64,000 nucleotides of DNA from Arthrobacter sp. FB24 (GCF_000196235.1 NC_008541.1:744001-808000); one strand, 5' to 3'; numbered from the stretch's first letter, positions 1-7,961 are shown. Notes: a model not told the origin generated them from the letters alone. A program made the numbers and translations.

Positions 1-2
1 AT

Positions 3-710
3 ATCGAAAAATTCCTTCGCTACCTCCTGTCCTCCAACATGGGCGAGGTGTTCACAGTGTTCCTCGGCGTCGTTTTTGCCGGGGCGCTGGGACTGGCCGG
101 CGCCCCCGGTGAAGCCGTTGCGCTGCCCCTGCTCGCCACCCAGATCCTCTGGATCAACCTGGTGACGGACTCCGGGCCGGCGCTCGCCATGGGCGTGGAC
201 CCGGAAATCGACGACGTCATGGCCCGAAAACCCCGTCAGGCCACGGATCGCATCATTGGGCGGCGGATGTGGTCCGGAATCCTGTCGGTGGGCCTTGTCA
301 TGGGGCTTGCGTCCCTGCTCAGCATCGACATTTTCCTGCCGGGCGGGCTGGTGGACGGCGATGATTCCCTGCAGGTGGCGCGTACCGCCGGGTTCACCAC
401 CCTGGTGTTCGCCCAGCTGTTCAACGCGTTCAACTCCCGTTCCGAGACCTCCAGCGCCTTTCACCGACTTTTCGTCAACAAGTGGCTGTGGGGCGCGGTC
501 GCAGTGGCCGTTGTTCTCCAGGTCGCCGTGGTTGAGGTGCCGTTTCTGCAGGGGGCCTTCGGGACGGAGTCCATGGATGCCCGCCACTGGGGAATGTGCG
601 TTCTGCTGGCGTCCGCGGTGCTTGCTTTTGGTGAACTCCGGAAGCTGTCATTCAGGCTCCGGGCCCGGTTCCGCGCCGGGGCCCGTCTCCGCACCGGGGC
701 GGCGGCGTGA
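3..710 (+). CDS. Cation-transporting P-type ATPase, C-terminal part (5' truncated)
   Basis: The reading frame is open from the first bases of the window, so only the last 235 residues of a much larger protein are present. What remains is the C-terminal transmembrane domain of a Ca2+/cation P-type ATPase. It opens with the characteristic FLRYLLSSNMGEV segment, followed by WINLVTDSGPALAMGVDP and a DVMARKPR stretch, both hallmarks of the M5-M6 region of P2-type ATPases. Several further hydrophobic helices follow. The phosphorylation (DKTGT) and ATP-binding domains lie outside the window, so ion specificity cannot be judged. The 3' end overlaps the convergent MFS gene by 63 bases. Confidence 0.9.
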   Translation: MEKFLRYLLSSNMGEVFTVFLGVVFAGALGLAGAPGEAVALPLLATQILWINLVTDSGPALAMGVDPEIDDVMARKPRQATDRIIGRRMWSGILSVGLVMGLASLLSIDIFLPGGLVDGDDSLQVARTAGFTTLVFAQLFNAFNSRSETSSAFHRLFVNKWLWGAVAVAVVLQVAVVEVPFLQGAFGTESMDARHWGMCVLLASAVLAFGELRKLSFRLRARFRAGARLRTGAAA

Positions 711-1961
711 CCGGACCACAGTGGCTACCACCAGAACCATCGCCACTGCCTGAAGGACCGCCACGGCGGCAATGAGCGCCGGACGGGTGCCGTAGAGCGC
801 GCCGTACAAGGCTCCGCCGGCGAGTGCGCCGCCTCCTTCGAAGGCGGCAAAGATTCCATAGGCTGTGCCCTGCCTGGCAGGCACCACCAGATCGGCAACC
901 AGCGCCTTCACGGTTGAGTCCTGAATGCCCGTGGCGGCTCCCCACACGAGGACCCCGCCCAGCACCGGTCCGGTACTCACGGAGAACGCCAGTACCGGGA
1001 TCACAGCGACCAGGACCGGCAGGACCAGGAGCACGGCACCGCCGGCGCGGTCGTAGCCGTATCCGCTGGCGAGGGCTCCCAGCGCTGCCGCAGCCATGGC
1101 AGCCGCGTAAACCAGCGGGACTGCGGACACAGGGACATCAACCGCGGCCGTCAGATGGAATGCGATGACGCCGAAGGCCACCAGGCCCGCACTCCAGAAG
1201 AAGGCGGAGAGGGCGAAGAGGAGGAACACCCCGGGAAGGCGTCCCGCCGGCGTGTCAGCAGGTTTCAGGCCACCCGGGGTGTCCGGCGCATCCGGCAATA
1301 CCGGCGTCACCAGCTGCTCTGCCGTTCGCTGTGGTTCCGGTACGCGGCCCCGAATGCGGAACAGGAGGGCCATGGCAAGGGCCCCCGGAATGGCCAGCAC
1401 TGCAAAGGCCGGCCACAGTGACCCGGTGGCCGCGATGACCGCGGAGGCGATCAGGGGCCCCGCAAATGCGCCGGCAAGGTCCAGTGACTTGTGGACGGCG
1501 AAACCGCGTCCCCGCCCGACCGGCCCGGCAACGGAGGCGAGCAGGACAGTCTTCGCAGGGCTGCGTACGGCCTTGCCAACGCGGTCGCCAATGATCAGGG
1601 CGGACGCCAGCACCAGCCCCGCGGCACCCACAACAGGGGTAACAGCGAGTAAGGGAACACACAGGACGGTCAGTGCATAGCCGGCAATCGTGAAAGTCCA
1701 GTACTTACCAGTACGGTCCGCCCATGGGCCGAAGAGCAGCCGGAGCCCCTGGGCTGCGGCCTCGGCGGCGCCGGTGACCAGCCCGACCACCAAAGCGGAG
1801 GCACCCAGTTGGGCCAGCAGGGGGCCGGCGAGGGGACGTGCGCCGTCGGACACGGCGTCGACGGCCAGGCTGACCAGCCCGAATCCAAGCACCATTCTCC
1901 ATGGTGAACCCGGCAGCGGCGGGCTGTCTGGAGCAGCATGGCCAGAACGATGCGGTTTCAC
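648..1961 (-). CDS. MFS family transporter
   Basis: This 437-residue protein has about twelve hydrophobic segments and the major facilitator layout. A conserved loop GPWADRTGKYW follows the second helix, and a related motif (GDRVGKAVRSPAKT) lies near residue 125. The latter resembles MFS proteins annotated as efflux or heavy-metal-associated transporters, so export is more likely than uptake, but the substrate cannot be inferred. The start is GTG. The gene converges on the P-type ATPase, and the last 63 bases of the two genes overlap. It is divergent from the small membrane protein gene at 2050. Confidence 0.85.
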   Translation of the reverse strand: MKPHRSGHAAPDSPPLPGSPWRMVLGFGLVSLAVDAVSDGARPLAGPLLAQLGASALVVGLVTGAAEAAAQGLRLLFGPWADRTGKYWTFTIAGYALTVLCVPLLAVTPVVGAAGLVLASALIIGDRVGKAVRSPAKTVLLASVAGPVGRGRGFAVHKSLDLAGAFAGPLIASAVIAATGSLWPAFAVLAIPGALAMALLFRIRGRVPEPQRTAEQLVTPVLPDAPDTPGGLKPADTPAGRLPGVFLLFALSAFFWSAGLVAFGVIAFHLTAAVDVPVSAVPLVYAAAMAAAALGALASGYGYDRAGGAVLLVLPVLVAVIPVLAFSVSTGPVLGGVLVWGAATGIQDSTVKALVADLVVPARQGTAYGIFAAFEGGGALAGGALYGALYGTRPALIAAVAVLQAVAMVLVVATVVRSRRRPGAETGPGAEPGPEPE

Positions 1962-2049
1962 AGCTCAAGGGTTTCGGACGGCCCGCGGGAATACAATAGC
2001 TCCGGTTTTTGCCAGTCGCCGGGGACCGGCCAACGGATAAGATCACAGG

Positions 2050-2457
2050 GTGACGAACTCACCGAGTGGCGAACGCTACGTTGTCCGCCGGTGGTGGAGG
2101 GGGCGTGCGTTGCCGTGGGCAGCGTTGGTCGGATTCTCCATCATCATGACGGGCATTTCTCTGGAGCGGACAATGCTGTTCGCCTACGAGCCGGTGCCCG
2201 AGTTTGTGGAGCGGCTGCGAGTCGGCAGGCTGTTCATGCTCGCGGGGTCGGCAGCGTCCATTGCCGCCGCCGTCTGGTCACAGATCCGGCAGTATCCGCT
2301 CTGGGTCACGCTTTGCGTTGCGGCGCCGGTGGCACTCGTGGGCCTGGCCACGATGATCACCACGCCGCCGTCGTTGATGCCGCAGGTCTTTGGCCTGTTC
2401 GCCCTGCCGGCAGCCCTGGCAGGGCTCATCGGAGGGGTCACATTCAGACGCCGGTGA
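2050..2457 (+). CDS. Small membrane protein of unknown function
   Basis: A 135-residue protein with about four hydrophobic segments (roughly residues 22-40, 60-80, 87-105 and 112-130) and a basic N-terminus (RRWWRGR). I do not recognise a family. It starts with GTG and has no strong ribosome-binding site. It stands alone between the divergent MFS gene and the next small membrane protein. Base composition resembles that of its neighbours, so it is probably a genuine gene. Confidence 0.6.
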   Translation: MTNSPSGERYVVRRWWRGRALPWAALVGFSIIMTGISLERTMLFAYEPVPEFVERLRVGRLFMLAGSAASIAAAVWSQIRQYPLWVTLCVAAPVALVGLATMITTPPSLMPQVFGLFALPAALAGLIGGVTFRRR

Positions 2458-2561
2458 CGGGGCGCCTGCAGCGCACGTGATCCACCCTCGTCTATGGGGA
2501 ATACTGATCTACGCATGTCTCCTTATGGAGAGCACCGACCTCGGAAGACCCCTGGAGCGTG

Positions 2562-3053
2562 ATGGACACCGAATCAGCACCAACGCGGCCACCCATCAAG
2601 GAGCCGCACTTCGGGCCCCGCGTATCCATCGCAGGGATCATCATCGGCATCCTCTGGGTGATCACTTTCAACAGCCACACTCCCCAGGAAGGCAGCGTGG
2701 TCACTAACGGAACCGTCGTCGACCAGGAGATTGCCTCCAAGGGCATCTGTTCACCGATCGCCGAGCTGATCGTCGACGGAGTTGCCTACCGGACTCGTCC
2801 CGGCCTCGGAGCCGAGCCCTGTGCACACGAAATCGGTGATCCGATCGAGGTCGCGTACCACCCCGACGACATCAGCGGAACCCTTCAGATTCCGTACGAT
2901 GACAAGGCAACACGGCAAGTGATCGTCATCTCCCTGCCCGGCTGGATTCTTCTGTTGGCCAGCGCAGTCTCGCTTGTCAACAACATCAGGTACCGCCGGA
3001 GAGTGCGGTCGGCCCCGGCCTCTAGTTCGACGCGACGGAAGTTACTCCGATAA
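2562..3053 (+). CDS. Membrane protein, DUF3592-like
   Basis: A protein of 163 residues with two predicted membrane helices, near residues 22-38 and 123-142, flanking an exported domain of about 85 residues. That domain has the pattern of DUF3592-type proteins (VVTNGTVVDQE ... AYRTRPG ... IGDPIEVAYHPDDISGTLQ). Family assignment is by pattern only. The start may be ATG 2562 or the adjacent GTG 2559. A GGAG at 2554 is closer than usual to either one. The function is unknown. Confidence 0.6.
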   Translation: MDTESAPTRPPIKEPHFGPRVSIAGIIIGILWVITFNSHTPQEGSVVTNGTVVDQEIASKGICSPIAELIVDGVAYRTRPGLGAEPCAHEIGDPIEVAYHPDDISGTLQIPYDDKATRQVIVISLPGWILLLASAVSLVNNIRYRRRVRSAPASSSTRRKLLR

Positions 3054-3075
3054 TTGTTATCACAACGACAATAAT
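3053..3075. promoter_or_regulatory. Putative NrtR operator, copy 1
   Basis: Imperfect palindrome of form ATTGTTATC-N5-GACAATAAT; seven of nine arm positions pair. It lies in an AT-rich stretch just upstream of pnuC, and its reverse complement is repeated at 3088-3110. Because the operon ends with an NrtR-type regulator gene, the simplest reading is an autoregulatory NAD-salvage operator. The assignment to NrtR is inferred from context. Confidence 0.55.
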
Positions 3076-3087
3076 ACTGCTAAGGTG

Positions 3088-3110
3088 ATTATTGTCAGCT
3101 TGATAACAAT
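3088..3110. promoter_or_regulatory. Putative NrtR operator, copy 2
   Basis: Imperfect palindrome ATTATTGTC-N5-GATAACAAT, which is the inverted counterpart of the copy at 3053-3075. The outer arms (3053-3062 with 3101-3110) and inner arms (3067-3075 with 3088-3096) are perfectly complementary. The pair therefore forms one large nested dyad with centres 35 bases apart. It ends just before the AGGAG of pnuC, so bound protein could block both the promoter and the ribosome-binding site. Confidence 0.55.
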
Positions 3111-3122
3111 GATAGGAGCGAC

Positions 3123-3791
3123 ATGAATGCCCTGCTCGGCTGGATGAACTCCGCAGCCATCCCCAACCTCCTCGGCAACCCCGTGAGCTGGATCGAGATC
3201 ATCGGTTTCGTCACCGGCGCCGCCTGCGTCTACGGGGTCGCCCGGCAGAAACTGTGGAACTGGCCCATCGGCATCCTGAACAACCTGGCGTTCATCGTCC
3301 TGTTCTTGGGCGCCGGCCTCTACGGCGAAACCGTCCTGCAGGTCATCTTCGCCGCCGTCGCCATCTACGGCTGGTACAACTGGATCCGTGGCAACGCCGC
3401 CACCGACGGAACGAACGACCTTCCCATCCGGGATGCCAACCCCAAGGAGATGATCCTCGGACTGGGCGCCACCGTGGCAGGTACGGCCGGGGTCGCCATG
3501 ATCCTCACCCACGGCACCGACTCTGTAGTGCCCTGGCCGGACGCATTCGCCTTGACCGCCTCCCTGGTCGCCACGTACGGGCAGGCGAAGAAGATCTTTC
3601 AGCACTGGTACGTGTGGATCCTCATCGACGTTGTCTCCATTCCGCTGTACTTCAGCCGCGGCCTGACGCTCACTGCAATCCTCTACATCGGCTTCCTCGC
3701 CCTGTGCATCTACGGCCTCATTGACTGGAAGCGCACACGCACCCTGGAAGCCCCGGCCGCCTCTCCCGAGCCCGTCACGGCAGGAGCCTGA
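3123..3791 (+). CDS. pnuC: Nicotinamide riboside transporter PnuC
   Basis: An inner-membrane transporter of 222 residues belonging to the PnuC (SWEET-like) family, which moves nicotinamide riboside by facilitated diffusion coupled to its phosphorylation inside the cell. The diagnostic stretch is present: WPIGILNNLAFIVLFLGAGLYGE followed by LQVIFAAVAIYGWYNW, near residues 45-85, with about seven helices overall. ATG 3123 follows an AGGAG with good spacing. It is the first gene of a three-gene operon, with only one base between its stop and the NadR-like start. The two palindromes just upstream suggest repression by the NrtR protein encoded third. Confidence 0.93.
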   Translation: MNALLGWMNSAAIPNLLGNPVSWIEIIGFVTGAACVYGVARQKLWNWPIGILNNLAFIVLFLGAGLYGETVLQVIFAAVAIYGWYNWIRGNAATDGTNDLPIRDANPKEMILGLGATVAGTAGVAMILTHGTDSVVPWPDAFALTASLVATYGQAKKIFQHWYVWILIDVVSIPLYFSRGLTLTAILYIGFLALCIYGLIDWKRTRTLEAPAASPEPVTAGA

Positions 3792-3792
3792 G

Positions 3793-4902
3793 ATGTACAA
3801 GAACTCCATGGTCATCGGCAAGTTCTACCCGCCGCACGCCGGCCACGCCCACCTGATCAACACCGCCGCCGCACAGTCCGAGAACGTCTCGGTCCTGGTC
3901 CTGGGCAACCGCTTCGAGTCCATTACCGTCGCCGACCGGACCACATGGCTGGCGGCCGAGTTCGAGGACATCGCCGGAGTGCACGTTATCGGGATGCCCA
4001 ACGACTGCCCGGAAGACTATGACTCCGAGGAGATCTGGAAGGCGCAGAGCGAACTGATGCGCCTGGCCCTGAAGACCCACGGGGTGACAGAAGTCGAGGC
4101 GGTGTTCAGCTCCGAAGAATACGGGGCCCAGCTCGCCCAGGCGTTCGGTGCCGAGCACGTCCTCGTGGACCAGTCACGGACCACGTTCCCGATCAGCGGG
4201 ACACTCTGCCGGGATGACCTCGGGTCCGCCTGGCCCTTCATTATCGGCCCTGCCCGGCAGGGCCTGGCCACCCGGATCATCCTCGTCGGCGCCGAATCCA
4301 GCGGTACCAGCACCTTGGCCAAGGCGCTCACCGAGCACTACCGGCCACGGTTTCCCGGGATCACAGATGTCCCCGAATACGGCCGCGACTACACGTACGA
4401 AAAGTTCGACGCCCTGCGCGCAAAGATGCCGGAAGCCGTCCTTGAGGACATGGTCTGGAATGAGCAGGACTTTGGCCGCATCGCGACCCGGCAGAATGAG
4501 ATGGAGAACGCCGCGGCTGATGCCTGTCCGCTGGTTATCGCCGACACCGACTCACTGGCCACCACCCTCTGGGAACGGTTCTACATCGGCGAACGCAGCT
4601 ACGGTTCCTACCTCGCCGCCAGCAACCTCCCGCCCCGGGACCTGTACCTGATCACCGATCACGAAGGTGTGGAATTCGAAGACGACGGGTGGCGCGAAGG
4701 CGAACACCGCCGGGCCGAAATGACCGAATGGTTCAAGGAGGCCCTGACCGCAGAAGGCCACTCCTGGATCCTGGTCAGCGGCGACCACGAACGCCGCAAG
4801 CAGACCGCCGTCGAGATCATCGAGCTCATCCTCATGCAACGGAGCAAATTCACTTCGCCTCCCTGGGCTACCCGCACCGTCCTGGAAGGAGCGGCGGTAT
4901 GA
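3793..4902 (+). CDS. NadR-like bifunctional NMN adenylyltransferase / ribosylnicotinamide kinase
   Basis: A 369-residue protein with two domains. Residues 5-140 form a nucleotidyltransferase domain with the (H/T)xGH-type signature GKFYPPHAGH at 9-18, expected to join NMN to ATP to make NAD. Residues 160-355 form a P-loop kinase domain like that of NadR, which phosphorylates nicotinamide riboside. This domain's Walker A loop reads GAESSGTST (166-174), so threonine 172 occupies the usual lysine position. No N-terminal HTH is present, unlike enterobacterial NadR; regulation is presumably left to the NrtR gene downstream. ATG 3793 follows CAGGAG, one base after the pnuC stop. The stop overlaps the nrtR start (ATGA). 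Confidence 0.88.
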   Translation: MYKNSMVIGKFYPPHAGHAHLINTAAAQSENVSVLVLGNRFESITVADRTTWLAAEFEDIAGVHVIGMPNDCPEDYDSEEIWKAQSELMRLALKTHGVTEVEAVFSSEEYGAQLAQAFGAEHVLVDQSRTTFPISGTLCRDDLGSAWPFIIGPARQGLATRIILVGAESSGTSTLAKALTEHYRPRFPGITDVPEYGRDYTYEKFDALRAKMPEAVLEDMVWNEQDFGRIATRQNEMENAAADACPLVIADTDSLATTLWERFYIGERSYGSYLAASNLPPRDLYLITDHEGVEFEDDGWREGEHRRAEMTEWFKEALTAEGHSWILVSGDHERRKQTAVEIIELILMQRSKFTSPPWATRTVLEGAAV

Positions 4903-5645
4903 GCCGCAACTCAAAGGCCGAGAAGGAGTTCCTGGACAGCTACAAGCCCAAGGACTACCCCTCGATCGCACTGACGGCCGACCTGGTGGTCTTCGCGGTA
5001 TCCGGGGGAGTGCTGCACACCGCCCTCGTCCGCCGCGGCGGCCACCCGTTCAAAGGCGCGCTGGCGCTTCCCGGCGGATTCGTCGGCCCCCAGGAATCCG
5101 CTGAACAGGCCGCATACCGGGAGCTCGCCGAAGAAACCAGCCTGGATTTGGGGCAGCTGCCGGTGCATGTCGAGCAGCTGGCCACCTACACCAATCCGGA
5201 CCGGGACCCCAGAATGCGGGTGGTCTCCGTGGCACATCTGGCATTACTGGCCACCGACGGCCAGGCCCTGCCGGAGATCTCCGCCGGAACCGACGCCTCA
5301 TCCGCAGCCTGGCACCCGGTCCACGACGTGCTCGATAGCGGGAACCTCGCGTTCGACCACGCCGCCATCCTGCGCGACGGACTGAACCGGCTCGCCGGAA
5401 AAATGGAATACACCACCGTGGCCGCCCGGCTGCTGCCCGCCGAGTTCACCATGACCCAGCTCCGCACCGTCTACGACGCTGTGTGGAACACCACTCTGAC
5501 AGCGGGGAACTTCACCCGCAAGATGATGCCCCAGCTCGAAGACACCGGCAGGAAGTCACAAGCGGCCACAGGCGCCCCGGCAGCCTTGTTCACCGCCACC
5601 GACCGGCACATCCACCCACCGCTGACCAAACCCAGGGCGGGATGA
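4899..5645 (+). CDS. nrtR: NrtR-type Nudix-related transcriptional regulator of NAD metabolism
   Basis: A 248-residue protein with an N-terminal Nudix domain (about 20-155) and a C-terminal winged-helix segment (about 165-235, EFTMTQLRTVYDAVW...NFTRKMM), the two-domain plan of NrtR repressors. NrtR proteins usually sense ADP-ribose or NAD-related ligands and release DNA. The Nudix box (residues 60-82) retains its glutamates but has serine instead of the final glycine (EETSL), as expected for a sensing rather than strongly hydrolytic domain. ATG 4899 overlaps the preceding stop by four bases and follows AAGGAGC, suggesting translational coupling. Its probable targets are the palindromes upstream of pnuC. 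Confidence 0.88.
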   Translation: MSRNSKAEKEFLDSYKPKDYPSIALTADLVVFAVSGGVLHTALVRRGGHPFKGALALPGGFVGPQESAEQAAYRELAEETSLDLGQLPVHVEQLATYTNPDRDPRMRVVSVAHLALLATDGQALPEISAGTDASSAAWHPVHDVLDSGNLAFDHAAILRDGLNRLAGKMEYTTVAARLLPAEFTMTQLRTVYDAVWNTTLTAGNFTRKMMPQLEDTGRKSQAATGAPAALFTATDRHIHPPLTKPRAG

Positions 5646-5717
5646 TGCAGACGGTAACGTATCTTTGCCATCCTGACCGGCGCCACCATGACGCAGCCAG
5701 TGTCCGCTAGGCTGGCA

Positions 5718-5739
5718 CTAGCCGGACGCGTCCGGCTAG
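5718..5739. repeat. Perfect 22-base palindrome
   Basis: The two arms CTAGCCGGACG and CGTCCGGCTAG are exact reverse complements with no gap. It lies 72 bases after nrtR and shortly before the next small ORF. There is no T-run, so it does not look like a simple intrinsic terminator. It may be a dimeric repressor operator or a recombination remnant. Confidence 0.7.
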
Positions 5740-5754
5740 ATATTGGGTGAATCA

Positions 5755-5910
5755 GTGCGAACCGAGTTTTGGGGAGGGCTCTGCCTTGCCATCCTTCGTG
5801 AGCTGCCGCCGCCAGCCCCCGCTCCTGCGCCGGTCGTGGCGCCGACACAGACGATAGAGGATGCTCTGGCTTTGGCTACCGGTCAGCGCTCGGACCAGTC
5901 CAACCCATGA
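5755..5910 (+). CDS. Possible small protein (51 aa), proline/alanine-rich
   Basis: A GTG-initiated frame encodes 51 residues (VRTEFWGGLCLAILREL, then a Pro/Ala-rich stretch, then TIEDALALATGQRSDQ). Its stop overlaps the next ATG as ATGA, the arrangement of translationally coupled actinobacterial genes. No family is recognised. The coupling and the protein-like composition are the only support; it could be a remnant. Confidence 0.3.
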   Translation: MRTEFWGGLCLAILRELPPPAPAPAPVVAPTQTIEDALALATGQRSDQSNP

Positions 5911-6493
5911 AACGCAGAGAAGTCTGGGGGAGTTCCCTTATCGTCACAGCGGCTCTGTGTACCTGGGCAGACCTTGCCATCAGTGAGGCGTACGGGGCCG
6001 CCGCCCGGAAGGACCTGTTCCTCTACGTCGGCATCCCTGCGGACTCCGTCGCGTCCTGGTTCCTGATCGTGGCGCTCCTGTCTGGCGCCGTTGGATTGTC
6101 TCTCCTGCTCCCGGCAATGACCGGCCGCATCACCAAAAAGGGCACCACGGCGCATCATCGGCTGGACCATAGTGACCGCGGCCGCGGCTGCCGTGCGTCG
6201 GCCTGATCTTCATCTTCACGGCCCTGGGCGCATTCGGCATCGGGGACACCGTGAAGGTTACAGCCGCGGACGGGCAGTCCGTACTCATCAAACAGGACGG
6301 GTTCGACGGCGACAGCGTCGTCGTCTACACCGAGCACGACGAGTTCCACTACAAGCGGGCCAATAGCGCTCCTGAGCTTTCGGGCTGGCCGCGGGTCAAA
6401 GACCAGGACTGCCAGCTCGAATCCGCCGCGAACGTGCTGCAGTTGAGATGCGGAGTTAGGACAGTAACCATCCACCCAGAAGGCAGAAGTTGA
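5907..6493 (+). pseudogene. Broken membrane-protein gene (two apparent frameshifts)
   Basis: Three successive reading frames together look like one small membrane protein. The first runs from ATG 5907 to about 6145 with two hydrophobic helices. The second, from about 6148 to 6190, would give RIIGWTIVTAAAAA. The third, from about 6197, gives VGLIFIFTALGAFGIGDTVKV and continues to the stop at 6493 as a soluble domain of about 80 residues. Joining the last two frames rebuilds a convincing third helix, so two one-base changes near 6147 and 6193 probably destroyed the gene. A shorter product starting at GTG 6251 remains possible. The stop overlaps the next ATG by one base, so the ancestral genes were coupled. 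Confidence 0.55.
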
Positions 6494-7128
6494 TGACTCA
6501 CACACCTGCAAGGATGCAGCCGGCCCATCCCCTGGACTACTGGCTCTCCCCGGACCTGGCCAGGGTCAGCCCGCCGAACGCCCCGTCCCGGCTCCGGCAA
6601 CTGGCCGATGCCCAGGGAACCCTGGCGGCCGCCTGGAGCAGCGCGATCAGCGGCGGACCCGTCCTTGTCCTCACGGGCGGTTTCGTCTCAGTCCTGACCG
6701 GGAATCCCGTCTGGGTGCTGGTTTTGGGCCTGATCGGCGCCGCTCTCACCGTCGCCGGGCTGCTGGCCTGGAAACGGGTCCGCGCCACCGTCCCCAGCAC
6801 CGATACGGCCCTCATCACCCGAGGCCCCGGCAGCGCCCGCGGCGGCATCACCATGGTGGCCGTCCTGGCCGGCCTCACGGGCGCAGGCATGGCAGCAACC
6901 CTTCCTTCGGCCGAAGAGCGCGGCACCGTTGTTGCGCTGGTCGGTGCGTACCTGCTCCTCGTGGCCCTCCTGACGGCCTGCATTCTGGTCCCCTCGGCGG
7001 TGATGGGCCGGGCCCGCCAGTCCTTCCGCCGGCGGCTCCACACGGACCCGCACCTCCGGAGGGCTGTGGAGGGCGACCTGGCCACCTGGCGGGACCCGTA
7101 CGGCAACGCCGGCTACGGTCCGCTCTAA
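6493..7128 (+). CDS. Four-helix membrane protein of unknown function
   Basis: A 211-residue protein with four hydrophobic segments arranged as two hairpins: about 52-70 and 76-94, then 118-136 and 145-166. The C-terminal tail is basic and cytoplasmic-looking (RRRLHTDPHLRRAVEGDLATWRDP). No known family is recognised. ATG 6493 shares one base with the stop of the broken gene upstream, which implies a shared transcript. The pspA-like gene follows 104 bases later, so a role in envelope stress is conceivable, but this rests on position only. Confidence 0.65.
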   Translation: MTHTPARMQPAHPLDYWLSPDLARVSPPNAPSRLRQLADAQGTLAAAWSSAISGGPVLVLTGGFVSVLTGNPVWVLVLGLIGAALTVAGLLAWKRVRATVPSTDTALITRGPGSARGGITMVAVLAGLTGAGMAATLPSAEERGTVVALVGAYLLLVALLTACILVPSAVMGRARQSFRRRLHTDPHLRRAVEGDLATWRDPYGNAGYGPL

Positions 7129-7232
7129 GGAGCCGGAAGCTGGGAAAGGCAGCCAGTGCCGGATCCCCGCGTCTGGTCCCCGGCCCTGCCGTACACATAG
7201 AATCCGAATTGCCCCACCGATAGAAAGACACC

Positions 7233-7961
7233 GTGAAGCAGAGTATTTTCGCCCGCGTCGGCCAGCTCGCGAAGGCCAACATCAACGCCCTCCTGGATTC
7301 CGCGGAAGATCCGCAGAAGATGCTGGACCAAATGGTCCGGGACTACTCGGCGAACATCCGGGAGGCTGAGGCTGCCGTCGCCCAGACCATCGGCAATCTC
7401 CGGATGGCCGAGGACGACCACACCCGCGCCGTCAACGACGCCAACACCTGGGGTCACAAGGCGGTCGCCGCCTCCCGCAAAGCTGACGAGTTCCGGGCCG
7501 CCGGAAACGGCGTTGACGCCGACAAGTTCGACGCCCTCGCCAGGCTCGCTCTTCAGCGGCAGATGTCCGCCGAATCCACCGCCAAGGCCCAGGCGCCCGG
7601 CCTGGCCGCGCAGAACCAGGTCGTCGACCAGCTCAAGCACGGTCTGGACCAGATGAGGGGCAAGCTCGGGGAGCTGACCGCCAAACGAAACCAGCTGGTC
7701 AACCGGGCCAGGGTCGCCGCCGCGCAATCCCAGGTCAACGACGCCCTCAAGGCCCTGGACGCCGGCGACCCGACGTCGGCCATCGGCCGGTACGAAGAGA
7801 ATATCCGCCGCCAGGAGGCCACGGTCCGTGGCCGGCAGGAACTCGCCGCCTCATCCTTGGAGGCCCAGTTCGCCTCTTTGGAAGACCTCGGCGAGCAGAC
7901 CGAAGTGGAAGCCCGCCTCGCCGCGCTGAAGTCCATCGACCGTAAAGCCATCGAGTACTAG
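7233..7961 (+). CDS. PspA/IM30 (Vipp1) family protein
   Basis: A 242-residue, almost entirely alpha-helical protein of the PspA/IM30 family, peripheral membrane proteins that polymerise on stressed membranes. Diagnostic features are the amphipathic N-terminus (SIFARVGQLAKANINALLDSAEDPQKMLDQMVRDY, residues 4-38) and a long coiled coil with regularly spaced charged residues to about residue 215. Start is GTG 7233 with only a weak AGAAAG upstream. The preceding membrane-protein genes may be its partners. Family assignment is confident; the inducing signal is unknown. Confidence 0.9.
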   Translation: MKQSIFARVGQLAKANINALLDSAEDPQKMLDQMVRDYSANIREAEAAVAQTIGNLRMAEDDHTRAVNDANTWGHKAVAASRKADEFRAAGNGVDADKFDALARLALQRQMSAESTAKAQAPGLAAQNQVVDQLKHGLDQMRGKLGELTAKRNQLVNRARVAAAQSQVNDALKALDAGDPTSAIGRYEENIRRQEATVRGRQELAASSLEAQFASLEDLGEQTEVEARLAALKSIDRKAIEY

